From IMG/VR virus record IMGVR_UViG_3300027987_000382, positions 62,001-126,000 of that record: a DNA stretch of 64,000 nt. The stretch is one strand, 5' to 3'. The stretch comes from a virus. Below are positions 17,155 to 25,656 of this stretch, piece by piece; the first letter of the stretch is position 1; each line of letters opens with the position of its first letter. The notes below the pieces were generated by a model. It saw only the letters and a list, made by a program, of their open reading frames with translations. It did no database searches and was not told the DNA's origin. The position numbers and the translations under genes are program-made.

Positions 17155-18116
17155 TCCTGACCAGAACGCCATTTCGCATCACCCTTGGTGGCGGCGGCAC
17201 AGACATACCCTCATATTACCAGCACAACGGTGGGCTGGTATTGTCGATGGCGATCGACAAATACGTCTACATCACCCTCAAGCCAGATGCCTTTGAACAT
17301 CTCTGCAAAGTCCGATACTCGGAAATCGAGATCGTCGACAACCTCTCTGATCTGAAAAACACAAGAGCCAGAGAAGCACTCATAGCTCATGATCTCCTAG
17401 CAGTCGAGATCAATACTTGTGCCGATCTCAACCACAGATCTGGCCTCGGCTCATCCGGCTCTTTCCTGGTCGGCCTATTGAAAGCGATCAGAGAGTACAA
17501 GCAACTTGATAGCTCTCCACACACAATAGCCGACGAAGCTTGCACAATTGAAATCGAAAGACTCAATGAACCGGTCGGCAAACAGGATCAATATATTGCT
17601 GCCTTTGGCGGCGTCAAGATTTTGAAGATCTCCAAAAGTGGTTCCGTCGAAGTAAGTCCGCTCGAGATTGATCATGCTGCTCTAATCCAGAACATGCACA
17701 TCTACTCGTTGGGCGTCTACCGCGATGCGTCCAGTGTTCTGGCAACTCAACAGAAGATGGGCGGCACCACCAAACAAACGCTCGACACGATCATGGAGTT
17801 TGGAGAGAGGACGATCGAACTTCTGTCGTCTTCAGAATTCGACGAATATGGCCGTCTACTTGATGCTTATTGGACCGAAAAGAAAAAGCTTTCCAACAAG
17901 GTGTCGATCCCTATCGTAGACAAGATCTACGAAGAGGTAAAGGGATTCGGTGTCCTTGGTGGCAAAATAATTGGTGCTGGCGGAGGAGGGTTCTTGCTGT
18001 TATATATAAATCGAAGGCACGCTGAACTTGAACAATTCATGGCGAGCCGGGGTCTGCGGAGACTGCGGTACGAAGCAGACTTCACAGGCAGCAAGATCCT
18101 AGGAAATTTCTTATGA
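17151..18116 (+). CDS. GHMP kinase, HddA (heptose-7-phosphate kinase)-like
   Basis: 321 aa. The N-terminus T-P-F-R-I-T-L-G-G-G-G-T-D and the P-loop-like H-R-S-G-L-G-S-S-G-S-F mark a GHMP sugar kinase. E-P-V-G-K-Q-D-Q-Y-I-A-A-F-G-G is the block typical of D-glycero-D-manno-heptose 7-phosphate kinase (HddA/WcbL). K-I-I-G-A-G-G-G-G-F is the C-terminal GHMP motif. The family phosphorylates heptose-7-phosphate at C1. A GmhA-like isomerase and a HAD-nucleotidyltransferase lie in the facing operon, giving adjacent pathway steps. Start overlaps the previous stop by four bases. Confidence 0.8.
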   Translation: MILTRTPFRITLGGGGTDIPSYYQHNGGLVLSMAIDKYVYITLKPDAFEHLCKVRYSEIEIVDNLSDLKNTRAREALIAHDLLAVEINTCADLNHRSGLGSSGSFLVGLLKAIREYKQLDSSPHTIADEACTIEIERLNEPVGKQDQYIAAFGGVKILKISKSGSVEVSPLEIDHAALIQNMHIYSLGVYRDASSVLATQQKMGGTTKQTLDTIMEFGERTIELLSSSEFDEYGRLLDAYWTEKKKLSNKVSIPIVDKIYEEVKGFGVLGGKIIGAGGGGFLLLYINRRHAELEQFMASRGLRRLRYEADFTGSKILGNFL

Positions 18117-18997
18117 AGATTCTCGTGACAGGCGGCCGTGGTTTTATCGGCACCCACTTGGTACGAAGATTGACGCAGCAACACTCCGTGCGAGTCATCG
18201 ACAATCTCTCATCAGCCAGCCTACCAAAGGTGCGAGACGTCGAATATCATTGCTACGACATCCGAAATTTCGATGATATCGAACCCTTGTTCGCCGGTGT
18301 CGACGGCGTCTTTCACCTCGCGGCAGAGGCAAGAATCCAAGCAGCAATCGACGATCCAAGAAACACCGCCGAAATTAATATCCTCGGCACCGTCAACGTT
18401 CTGGAAGCGTGCAGGATCAACAATGTCCCAAGAATTATCAATTCAAGCACCTCGGCGATTTACGGTCTAACCGATCAATTTCCAACTTCTGAAGACGTGA
18501 AACCTGATTGCCTCAACCCGTACGCCTCTAGCAAGCTCGCCGCAGAGGAGATGGTGCGATGTTACTCAAGTCTTTACGGCATCAAGTCTCTCAACCTCAG
18601 ATACTTCAACGTCTTTGGGGAAGAATGTCCCGTCACTGGCCCATACTCGCTCGTCGTCGGTCTGTTCTTACAACAACGTAGCAATGGCGAAAGCTTAACC
18701 ATTGTCGGAACCGGCGAGAGCAGGCGTGATTTCGTCCATGTTGGCGATGTTGTCGACGCCAACATCAGAGCAATGAGCTGCAAACTAGAAAAGAGTGGGG
18801 AGCAGGTCAATATTGGCTCTGGGAGTAATATATCGGTTCTGGACGTAGCAAAAGCGATATCGGACAATATGGTCTTCGTCGAACCACGGCCAGGGGAAGC
18901 CAAAGAGACCTTAGCGGACGTATCACGAGCAAAAGAATGGCTAGGCTGGGAGCCGAAAGTCAACCTTTTGGACTGGCTTCAAAGAAGCAGTCATTGA
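18113..18997 (+). CDS. NAD-dependent sugar epimerase/dehydratase
   Basis: Extended short-chain dehydrogenase of 294 aa. The NAD loop is T-G-G-R-G-F-I-G at the N-terminus, catalytic S-S-T-S-A-I-Y-G is followed by Y-A-S-S-K (YxxxK), and L-R-Y-F-N-V-F-G-E is the usual substrate-domain signature. Such enzymes epimerise or dehydrate nucleotide sugars; GalE, heptose epimerase or 4,6-dehydratase activities cannot be told apart by eye. It is slightly short at the C-terminus. It is the third gene of the transaldolase-kinase operon (4-base overlap) and converges on the FkbM gene with 38 bases of overlap. Confidence 0.85.
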   Translation: MKILVTGGRGFIGTHLVRRLTQQHSVRVIDNLSSASLPKVRDVEYHCYDIRNFDDIEPLFAGVDGVFHLAAEARIQAAIDDPRNTAEINILGTVNVLEACRINNVPRIINSSTSAIYGLTDQFPTSEDVKPDCLNPYASSKLAAEEMVRCYSSLYGIKSLNLRYFNVFGEECPVTGPYSLVVGLFLQQRSNGESLTIVGTGESRRDFVHVGDVVDANIRAMSCKLEKSGEQVNIGSGSNISVLDVAKAISDNMVFVEPRPGEAKETLADVSRAKEWLGWEPKVNLLDWLQRSSH

Positions 18998-19586
18998 TGT
19001 TGGCCATTCCAATAAAGCGATAGCCCTTCTCAGCCATATACTCGATCATCCTCTTCTTGCGGTAATCGAGTGATGAAGTCTCAACTCTGATGAATCTTGG
19101 CGGATTCTTAGCGAAGTCGAGCCCATTCATGGCTTCGTATTCATAGCCTTCCACGTCCAGGGACAAAAGGTCGATACGATCAATACCGTGCTGGTCGATA
19201 ATCGACTGCAGAGTTCTAGCCGGTACGTGAACGACAGTCGGCTTCACCGCTTTCTCCTCAGCGGCCGTCCTCTGATGGACATCGTAATAATCGAGCGGAA
19301 TTGTGATCTGCCCGACAAGACTGTCATCGATCCCTATTTCTGCGAAATTCCCCGGAATTGTTGCTTCGCTATAATCGAAAGCCACTAATGCACAGTGTTC
19401 GAAGATATTCTTGGATGAGCGATTGGCTTGACATTCTGAGAGCCGTTGTTTGTTTGGTTCAATCAGCAATCCATGCCAACCCATCATTTCTAAACGAATA
19501 GTGTTAGATTGGGCGAGGCCGTTATTCGCACCGGCCTCGATGTAGAAACCATTGTTGAAGTCCAGAAATTCATCCATGTAATTCAC
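18960..19586 (-). CDS. FkbM-family methyltransferase
   Basis: 208 aa. F-Y-I-E-A-G-A-N-N-G is the SAM-binding loop, L-L-I-E-P-N follows, and L-S-L-D-V-E-G-Y-E is the FkbM signature. These enzymes O-methylate sugars and polyketides. Last gene of a six-gene minus-strand operon, overlapping the GmhA-like gene by 17 bases. A role in decorating the glycan made by the island is likely. Confidence 0.85.
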   Translation of the reverse strand: MNYMDEFLDFNNGFYIEAGANNGLAQSNTIRLEMMGWHGLLIEPNKQRLSECQANRSSKNIFEHCALVAFDYSEATIPGNFAEIGIDDSLVGQITIPLDYYDVHQRTAAEEKAVKPTVVHVPARTLQSIIDQHGIDRIDLLSLDVEGYEYEAMNGLDFAKNPPRFIRVETSSLDYRKKRMIEYMAEKGYRFIGMANINDCFFEASPKG

Positions 19587-20136
19587 ACAACCAGTTAACT
19601 ACGAGATGCCACACGATTCCTTGCCACTCCTCCGCGTGAGGCGTAATTCTTTTTTTCTCAACAATAGGAATCAGAACGCATGTGTCGCCATGGAATCTAG
19701 CATAACCACCATCTCGCGAAACGATCGATAGGATTTTGGCTCGTTGCGATTTCGCATAGTCGATCGCCTCAACGATGTTGTGCGATGTTGTCAACGAGCC
19801 ACCGCCGACAGATAGAACGAACAGAGCGTCGCGTTCATTCATCGACGACGTCTTGAGCCATTGCGAAAAGCTCGTGCTCCAACCATCGTCGTTGATCCTC
19901 GCCGTTAATTCAGCCACATTATCTGTGACGGCGTAGCATTCGATACCGGCGATTTTGCGGAAATCATTAACGGCATGAGAACAGTTAGCAGCACTGCCAC
20001 CGACACCAACAAAGAAAATTCTGCCTTTGTTGTTGCGAATTTCAGCGATTGATGTGACGAGATCACTGATCTGAGAGCGGTCTATCTTTTTGGCGATCTC
20101 GATCACCTCAGATAGATATTGGTCAACGTAAGTCAT
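19570..20136 (-). CDS. gmhA: Phosphoheptose isomerase-like SIS protein (GmhA-like)
   Basis: 188 aa, the length of GmhA. F-F-V-G-V-G-G-S-A-A-N-C-S-H-A-V-N-D-F matches the GmhA phosphate-binding and catalytic region (G-N-G-G-S-A-x-D-A-x-H-x-x-x-E), though the Glu is not obvious. L-F-V-L-S-V-G-G-G-S is the second SIS loop and the C-terminal Q-G-I-V-W-H-L is present. Family reaction: sedoheptulose-7-phosphate to D-glycero-D-manno-heptose-7-phosphate. The operon also holds a HAD-nucleotidyltransferase, and a heptose-kinase-like gene faces it. Confidence 0.75.
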   Translation of the reverse strand: MTYVDQYLSEVIEIAKKIDRSQISDLVTSIAEIRNNKGRIFFVGVGGSAANCSHAVNDFRKIAGIECYAVTDNVAELTARINDDGWSTSFSQWLKTSSMNERDALFVLSVGGGSLTTSHNIVEAIDYAKSQRAKILSIVSRDGGYARFHGDTCVLIPIVEKKRITPHAEEWQGIVWHLVVNWLCELHG

Positions 20137-20756
20137 TTTTTCAACATCACATGGAAACTGTCGCCATACCGAACTTTATTCTTGAACGGCAGGTCGGTTA
20201 TTACGGAAAAGTGCTCTGGGAGTAGGACATTGAACCAGACATCCTTCGGATATACCGACTGATGCAGAACATGGCCTTCGACCACGTCTGGGATCGGGGC
20301 GATACTGGCACAAAAGATCGCGTCGTCCGCCATGTGCTTTTTGATATTGTCGAAGAACGGTCGCAAATCGTGCGAGGCGATGTGTTCCACGACCTCCCAG
20401 GAAGTGACCAGATCGAAAAGAATCTGGTTTCCTTCGTCATCAACGATCTGGTATGGCTTGGTGGCGTCACACGTGAAAAGGCAAACGTTGTGGAACTGCG
20501 GCCAATTGGCACGAGCATGTTTCACGCTGTAGTCGCTTCCTTCGATTCCAACGGCCATGTGGCCTCTATTGTTGAAGTCGATGGTCAGTTGCCCGCCAGA
20601 ACACCCAACATCCAACGTCTTGATCTTCCTGCCGCCGAACCATTCCTCGATCTCACGGATGAAACCGGGGTCCGTGGTGTTGTCGCGTTTCGTTCCCCAA
20701 GGGAAGATGTGGTCCGGTGAATCATAAGCTACCGGATGATCTGTAATGACTTTCAT
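20133..20756 (-). CDS. Class I SAM-dependent methyltransferase
   Basis: 207 aa. Motif I is L-D-V-G-C-S-G-G-Q-L, motif II region A-V-G-I-E-G-S-D, motif III-like T-S-W-E-V-V-E-H-I. Resembles methyltransferase-11/23 type enzymes that act on small molecules or glycans. Overlaps both neighbours by four bases in the minus operon. Acceptor unknown. Confidence 0.8.
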   Translation of the reverse strand: MKVITDHPVAYDSPDHIFPWGTKRDNTTDPGFIREIEEWFGGRKIKTLDVGCSGGQLTIDFNNRGHMAVGIEGSDYSVKHARANWPQFHNVCLFTCDATKPYQIVDDEGNQILFDLVTSWEVVEHIASHDLRPFFDNIKKHMADDAIFCASIAPIPDVVEGHVLHQSVYPKDVWFNVLLPEHFSVITDLPFKNKVRYGDSFHVMLKK

Positions 20757-21424
20757 TGGATCAGGAACCCTACTTGAGAATAATGTTCGTGAATTTGATA
20801 TGAAAGAGGCTTCGCCTTTAATCCGGTTTCAATCAAGAACTCGGCGAAAGCTTTCACCTCATGTTCTCGATCTCTGTTATGAGGATAACCGCACCAATCA
20901 TCAAAGCACATTACCGTGCCAGGTACGATCTTGTCGAAAAAGGCCCCAAGGATCGTCTTACAAGAGCTGTAAAGATCCGAGTCGATGTGCATAAATGCCA
21001 CAAGCTCAGAATGTTCTTTCACGAACTGAGGAAGCGTATCCTCAAACCAGCCCTTGACGAACCTGACATTCTTCGGCCAGTCTTCCCACACTTTGCCGTG
21101 GATCACGTTCTCACCTCGGAAGATTCGTTCTGGAATCTTGCCACCAAGCGAGAACGTTCCCTTCGGATTTGTCGGAGTCCAATCCTCTGGTAGCCCTTCG
21201 AAACTGTCAAATCCGTAAATCGTCTTGTCGGGATTGCAGTTGGCGATCGTCCCCAGTGATTTACCCTGGAAAACCCCGAATTCCATCCACAAGCCGTTCA
21301 ACTTGACGTGCTTGAAGCAGTGGCTGAAATGAGTCCTGTTGCAATCGCCGTGGATATGCGGGAATTTCGGTTCCGATTTCTCCAAATCGGCCAGTAATTC
21401 GTCTATTTTCTCATTGATGTCCAT
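20753..21424 (-). CDS. TylF/MycF-like methyltransferase
   Basis: 223 aa from the ATG at 21424 (M-D-I-N-E-K). The longer frame upstream lies inside the neighbour. W-M-E-F-G-V-F-Q-G-K-S is the SAM loop, Y-G-F-D-S-F-E-G-L-P-E-D-W is the hallmark of TylF/macrocin O-methyltransferase-like enzymes, and M-H-I-D-S-D-L-Y and C-F-D-D-W-C-G give the metal-site Asp residues. Such enzymes O-methylate sugars on natural products and capsules. Overlaps the next upstream gene by 14 bases. Confidence 0.8.
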   Translation of the reverse strand: MDINEKIDELLADLEKSEPKFPHIHGDCNRTHFSHCFKHVKLNGLWMEFGVFQGKSLGTIANCNPDKTIYGFDSFEGLPEDWTPTNPKGTFSLGGKIPERIFRGENVIHGKVWEDWPKNVRFVKGWFEDTLPQFVKEHSELVAFMHIDSDLYSSCKTILGAFFDKIVPGTVMCFDDWCGYPHNRDREHEVKAFAEFLIETGLKAKPLSYQIHEHYSQVGFLIQ

Positions 21425-22115
21425 CAAGTATCCTCTGTCGTAATTCTGATGACGAGTAATTGTGCGATCGATCGTGGAAGTAGAGAACCCCGCAGTATTC
21501 CTTGCCTGTGATCTCACCCTGGTTATCAGAGCCAAGGAATCGAATATCCGGCCGGATATCCTTGAGCAGAGTTGTCAAGTCCGCTTCTGTGTCGTACTGA
21601 ACTATCTCGTCAACGTACTTACAACCTTCAAGTTGAATGCGACGCTCTTCAAGCGATTGAATTGGTTGATTTTTACTCGGCCGATCGATAGTTGGATCTG
21701 TCTGCAAGGCCGCTATCACGTGGTCACATCGTTCTTTGGCTTCTTTCAGAATCAAACAGTGACCGGCGTGAAGAAGGTCGAAGCAACTCGCCAAGAAGCC
21801 AACTAATCTGATATTTTGTTCCATCCTCCATGCAGCCGTGCTGATCGCTTTGTCATCAACCAGACGATCGAACGAATGTTTCCCGGTCAAGAAGTAGTGA
21901 TACTTGACGCCCCATTCGTTCAACTGGAAAATGCTCAGTGGTCCGTAATCTATCCCAGACGTTCCGCCACGCGATGTGTGGATCGTGATTTCGTGTCCCT
22001 CATCGTACAGCTGATTCACACGCTGGATCACTTTGAGAAGCGGAACCGCCTCTGAATAGTCCCTAGACGCTGGAGTTAAGCAGAGCGTCTCATCTAGGTC
22101 GAAATAGTATCTCAT
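21411..22115 (-). CDS. HAD phosphatase - cytidylyltransferase fusion
   Basis: 234 aa in two domains. Residues 1-~118 are a HAD-type phosphatase: F-D-L-D-E-T-L gives DxDxT, and V-D-D-K is the later Asp pair. Residues ~119-234 are a HxGH nucleotidyltransferase: G-F-L-A-S-C-F-D-L-L-H-A-G-H, then Y-S-S-S-E-L-R near the end, as in HldE-C and glycerol-3-phosphate cytidylyltransferases. Combined it could remove the 7-phosphate and transfer a nucleotide to heptose-1-phosphate, the last two steps of NDP-heptose synthesis. That reading is inference; another sugar or polyol phosphate is possible. Fourth step of the same minus operon. Confidence 0.75.
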   Translation of the reverse strand: MRYYFDLDETLCLTPASRDYSEAVPLLKVIQRVNQLYDEGHEITIHTSRGGTSGIDYGPLSIFQLNEWGVKYHYFLTGKHSFDRLVDDKAISTAAWRMEQNIRLVGFLASCFDLLHAGHCLILKEAKERCDHVIAALQTDPTIDRPSKNQPIQSLEERRIQLEGCKYVDEIVQYDTEADLTTLLKDIRPDIRFLGSDNQGEITGKEYCGVLYFHDRSHNYSSSELRQRILDGHQ

Positions 22116-23179
22116 AGAAGTCCACGAAATCTGCTCGCGACCAAGCTGTATTCGTACACGGATAGGTACCTCTCATAGGTCATTTTGGCCAGTTCAGCAC
22201 GATATCCAGTATCGAAGAATTTGCTCATCTCGGCAGCATATTCACCTACCGAGTCCGTAACAGCACCGATCCCTCGCACCTGCTCCAAATGGCCAAGGTT
22301 AGTCCCATCGCCGTAATGGCTAACGATCGGTTTGCCATGGGCCATTGCTTCAATGAGGCTAGCAGAACAGACCTCACCGTCGCGACGACAATGTGCATAG
22401 ACGTCGATCGATTCAAGGAAGGCGTGAACCGTCTCTACACCGGAGACTGGCAGAAAGATGACGTTCTTGATTCCCTGACTTTGGACGAACTGACGATGTT
22501 GTTGATCGCCACCAAGGATGACATAATAAGTGTTATTGCGTACTATTTGAGAAAAGGCGTTCAAGGAGACGAGCGATGGAACCCCAGGTGCTTGGTGTAA
22601 TCCAAACACAAGAGCGTCGGCCGGAACACCAATTGATTCTCTGAAGCCCGTACCATCGACTCGTGGGATTGGAATTAGAGACGGGATTACCTCGAGCTTT
22701 GACGTATCACCACCATTCGCTTTCCATTGATTCGCTTGCCAATTGCACAAGAGCACCGACTTGCGAATGTTGGGGGCATTGTAGACATGCCACCCATGGA
22801 TCGTGTGAATAATCGGGACTCGCCCCAATTTGGTGTATGGAAATTCTGGCCTTCCGTCACCGGCTGTTACTAACCGATCGTACTTCGACTCATCGAACAG
22901 ATCAAAGAAATTGGTGTCAACCCAACCAGCTCCATCTGCCGCACTTCTGCGTCTACTTAACTGCACCAATTTGGTGTTGATCCCGGCGGATTCGACAAGC
23001 TCTTTCCTGGCAGGACATGTATCTGGATGTTGCCAGTTCGTTCCCTCGATTGGTGTCGCATTGGTGTAAAAGTAATCGACTTCGTGACCGGCTTCTTTGT
23101 ACAATAATGCAAGACTTTGGAGGTACTTTTCAGTGCCACCGGCCGCCAAACCACCGTACTTGCAAAAAGCGATTTTCAT
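22112..23179 (-). CDS. GT4-type glycosyltransferase
   Basis: 355 aa GT-B glycosyltransferase. The N-terminal G-G-L-A-A-G-G-T-E-K-Y-L is the acceptor-side glycine loop of GT4 enzymes. The C-terminal domain has Y-A-H-C-R-R-D-G-E-V-C-S-A-S-L-I-E-A-M-A-H-G, equivalent to the E-x7-E donor motif region. First gene of the six-gene minus operon; its start lies 20 bases from the divergent GT2-sulfotransferase gene. Donor sugar unknown; NDP-heptose is plausible from the operon context. Confidence 0.8.
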   Translation of the reverse strand: MKIAFCKYGGLAAGGTEKYLQSLALLYKEAGHEVDYFYTNATPIEGTNWQHPDTCPARKELVESAGINTKLVQLSRRRSAADGAGWVDTNFFDLFDESKYDRLVTAGDGRPEFPYTKLGRVPIIHTIHGWHVYNAPNIRKSVLLCNWQANQWKANGGDTSKLEVIPSLIPIPRVDGTGFRESIGVPADALVFGLHQAPGVPSLVSLNAFSQIVRNNTYYVILGGDQQHRQFVQSQGIKNVIFLPVSGVETVHAFLESIDVYAHCRRDGEVCSASLIEAMAHGKPIVSHYGDGTNLGHLEQVRGIGAVTDSVGEYAAEMSKFFDTGYRAELAKMTYERYLSVYEYSLVASRFRGLL

Positions 23180-23199
23180 ACGCTGGAAAACCTATCTTT

Positions 23200-24738
23200 A
23201 TGGAAACAACAAAAGTATCCGGTCTAACGATCGTCCGTAACGCCATTTCGAACGGCTACATGATCGCCGAAGTTATCGACACTTTGGCGGCAGTGGCAGA
23301 GCATCAGATAGTTGTATGTGACGGCCACTCTGACGACGGCACGTACGAGTATCTACAGACACGAAACGACATCGAATTATTCCAAGACCGGTGGGATCTC
23401 GAATCCGAAAACGGCCTGGAATTCGCCAAGATTACCAACCTTGGATTGAAACGATGCACCGGAGACTATATATTCTATCTTCAAGCCGACGAGCTGATCC
23501 ATGAAGACCAGATCGAACAGCTCAAAGAATTGATCCAATCTGGCAAGTATAACTCTATTTCTTGCAAATTCAACCATATCAGATACGATTTGGAATTTGC
23601 ATTGACAGAAGGCTACCAAAGAGCCGCCAGAGTGATCAAGAACAATGTCGGCATCAGCTCTGCTTACGACGGCTATGATTTCCAGGGCAGCGGTATGCAC
23701 CCACAGTGCATTTCAGGGGTCAACATCTACCACTACGGCTACGTCTTCCTCGAGAACATCATGAGGAAGATGATCAATCACTCCGACAATTTCTACAACA
23801 GAGCACCGAATTACGCGAACAGGAAACGCCTCGCCCAAGATTTCCTGAAGAGGATAGAGGCAGGTGAGGTTCTAAACGCTCTCGACCTACAGAAGACTCT
23901 GGAACCAGAGTACACGATACAAAAGCATGGTTTGCCGCTACCAGCCTGCATGGAAAGGTTACGGATCACAACAATCACCTACAGCACTGTTACCAAGTAT
24001 ACCTTACCACCGATTCCAGAGCCACCGGAGCCTAAAGAGCCAGAAGGTCCCGTGCGTACCATCGAGGATCTCGCCGTACATATCCCATTCTGGGATATCG
24101 CTGGTATCAAATTCACACGATCACACAGAGGCAACGCGTGGGTGAATCATAGGCTAAAAATAGCGTGCCTCGGGATACCAAAATGTGCTAGCACATCGTT
24201 GAGAAATCAGTTCAAAATGTCGGAACTGATGTTGGTTGAAGATATCCCAGACGATTATTTTCTATTCAGTGTGATAAGAAACCCGATCGGCAGAATTATC
24301 TCTGCATACATCGAGGTAGTCGAGAAGTGCCGGGCTTATCCAAATGGCAGATATAACACAGATCTTGAACTTTCTGAGGATCAAGTCTCGTTACTCGATG
24401 ATTTGATGGCTGACTACGACGATTGTGGCCGTTTCTCAGTCTATCTCAGCAAAATCCAAGATGAACTTGGTTTCTTCGAGCTTCACTGCGTTCCGCAGAT
24501 CATCTATCTCACGAACGAAAACAATCAGTTAATACCACGCATAGAGATCTTCAGGATCGATCGGCTCGAAGCCTTAGAGAAACGGCTCGGCACCAAAATC
24601 CAAAAAGAGAACCAGTCAGAGAACCCTGGTCTGAAGAATAAACTGGGGCACTTCGTGATGGCAAATTCCACTATCAGAAAACAGATCGCCCAGCTTTACA
24701 ACTACGACGCAAGAATCTGGGAAGAGTACGGCTTGTAA
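23200..24738 (+). CDS. GT2 glycosyltransferase - sulfotransferase fusion
   Basis: 512 aa from the ATG at 23200. Residues 1-~250 are a GT2-like domain (L-T-I-V-R-N-A, V-V-C-D-G-H-S-D-D-G, Y-L-Q-A-D-E with the metal-binding acidic pair near 97). Residues ~269-283 are a Pro/Glu-rich linker. Residues ~300-512 are a PAPS sulfotransferase-like domain: L-G-I-P-K-C-A-S-T-S-L is the 5'-phosphosulfate loop near 326 and F-S-V-I-R-N-P-I-G-R-I-I-S-A-Y is the 3'-phosphate motif. A bifunctional enzyme could add a sugar and sulfate it. PAPS would come from the host. Convergent with the GT10 gene; stops are one base apart. Confidence 0.85.
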   Translation: METTKVSGLTIVRNAISNGYMIAEVIDTLAAVAEHQIVVCDGHSDDGTYEYLQTRNDIELFQDRWDLESENGLEFAKITNLGLKRCTGDYIFYLQADELIHEDQIEQLKELIQSGKYNSISCKFNHIRYDLEFALTEGYQRAARVIKNNVGISSAYDGYDFQGSGMHPQCISGVNIYHYGYVFLENIMRKMINHSDNFYNRAPNYANRKRLAQDFLKRIEAGEVLNALDLQKTLEPEYTIQKHGLPLPACMERLRITTITYSTVTKYTLPPIPEPPEPKEPEGPVRTIEDLAVHIPFWDIAGIKFTRSHRGNAWVNHRLKIACLGIPKCASTSLRNQFKMSELMLVEDIPDDYFLFSVIRNPIGRIISAYIEVVEKCRAYPNGRYNTDLELSEDQVSLLDDLMADYDDCGRFSVYLSKIQDELGFFELHCVPQIIYLTNENNQLIPRIEIFRIDRLEALEKRLGTKIQKENQSENPGLKNKLGHFVMANSTIRKQIAQLYNYDARIWEEYGL

Positions 24739-25656
24739 TTACGCGTCAATTACGTTTAAGACTCGCTCTGGGGCGAACTCGTCCAAGACGGTCCTTTTCA
24801 GGGGTGGCTCACTGACCATTGACAAATATTCGCTATCGTTGGTCAGGATTTTCTTAACTCGCTTGATTACGGCTGGCCAATCATCTCGGCCGCCAACTGG
24901 AATGAAGTTCCGTTCGTTGAAGTATTCAAATATCTTGTCCGCTCCCCAATAGATTGGCACACATCTGGTGCAAACCCCATGAAGTGCCTTCTCTGTAAGG
25001 TATCCGGGATGCTTGCTGTTTTCAAAAGCGATGATTGATCGGTATCGATTGATGAAGTCGATCTTTTGTTTCTGATCCCCACGTCCACCAATTTCTGGGC
25101 AATTATTCAGAACCGGCCCAGCACAGTCTACTTTGAGGTGTTTCTGCATTTCTCTGCAGAATTGATTCCTCTCTGTTGCGGTTGGGTTCTTTGCTAAGAA
25201 GCAACAACCGTCCGTCTTTTGGCGAAGAAGAACATTACTATCTGTGATCGGCTCGAACAGGCTGTCCATACTCGCCAGGAACGCCATGTCGCGGTTGTGA
25301 TCGTACGGAACATTGAACCAGTTCATGAACAGCACGAATAGAGGCAGGTAGGTGTTCCTTCCCTCGGTCTTGTCGAATGTCAAAGTGACGTCGTAATCAA
25401 GCTTTATATCGGTCCAGTGCCCATTATGCACAGACCAAAGTCCTCTGTTTTCACCGCTGAAAAACACCTTCTTGCAGCGGTGCTTTTCGTACCGAAGCTT
25501 ATCCATGCTGTAGCACGACATGAAGACGATGTCAGGGTCTGACTCGTCGATGAGTACGTCGTACTTCTGCGAGAGGAGATGGAAGAAATAATTGTCTCGT
25601 TTTGGTAGGGCTGGCCAGAAATCAACGAAGTCGATTTTTATCGTTGGTGACTGCAT
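24739..25656 (-). CDS. GT10 fucosyltransferase-like protein
   Basis: 305 aa. I-I-A-F-E-N-S-K-H-P-G-Y-L-T-E-K-A-L and C-V-P-I-Y-W-G-A are the diagnostic alpha-1,3/4-fucosyltransferase block (F-E-N-S-x5-Y-x-T-E-K ... P-I-Y-W-G), and V-F-F-S-G-E-N-R matches the earlier conserved strand. Donor would be GDP-fucose; a GDP-fucose-synthase-like reductase is encoded at 42.9 kb. Located with a GT25-like gene in a two-gene minus operon (19-base overlap). Confidence 0.85.
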   Translation of the reverse strand: MQSPTIKIDFVDFWPALPKRDNYFFHLLSQKYDVLIDESDPDIVFMSCYSMDKLRYEKHRCKKVFFSGENRGLWSVHNGHWTDIKLDYDVTLTFDKTEGRNTYLPLFVLFMNWFNVPYDHNRDMAFLASMDSLFEPITDSNVLLRQKTDGCCFLAKNPTATERNQFCREMQKHLKVDCAGPVLNNCPEIGGRGDQKQKIDFINRYRSIIAFENSKHPGYLTEKALHGVCTRCVPIYWGADKIFEYFNERNFIPVGGRDDWPAVIKRVKKILTNDSEYLSMVSEPPLKRTVLDEFAPERVLNVIDA

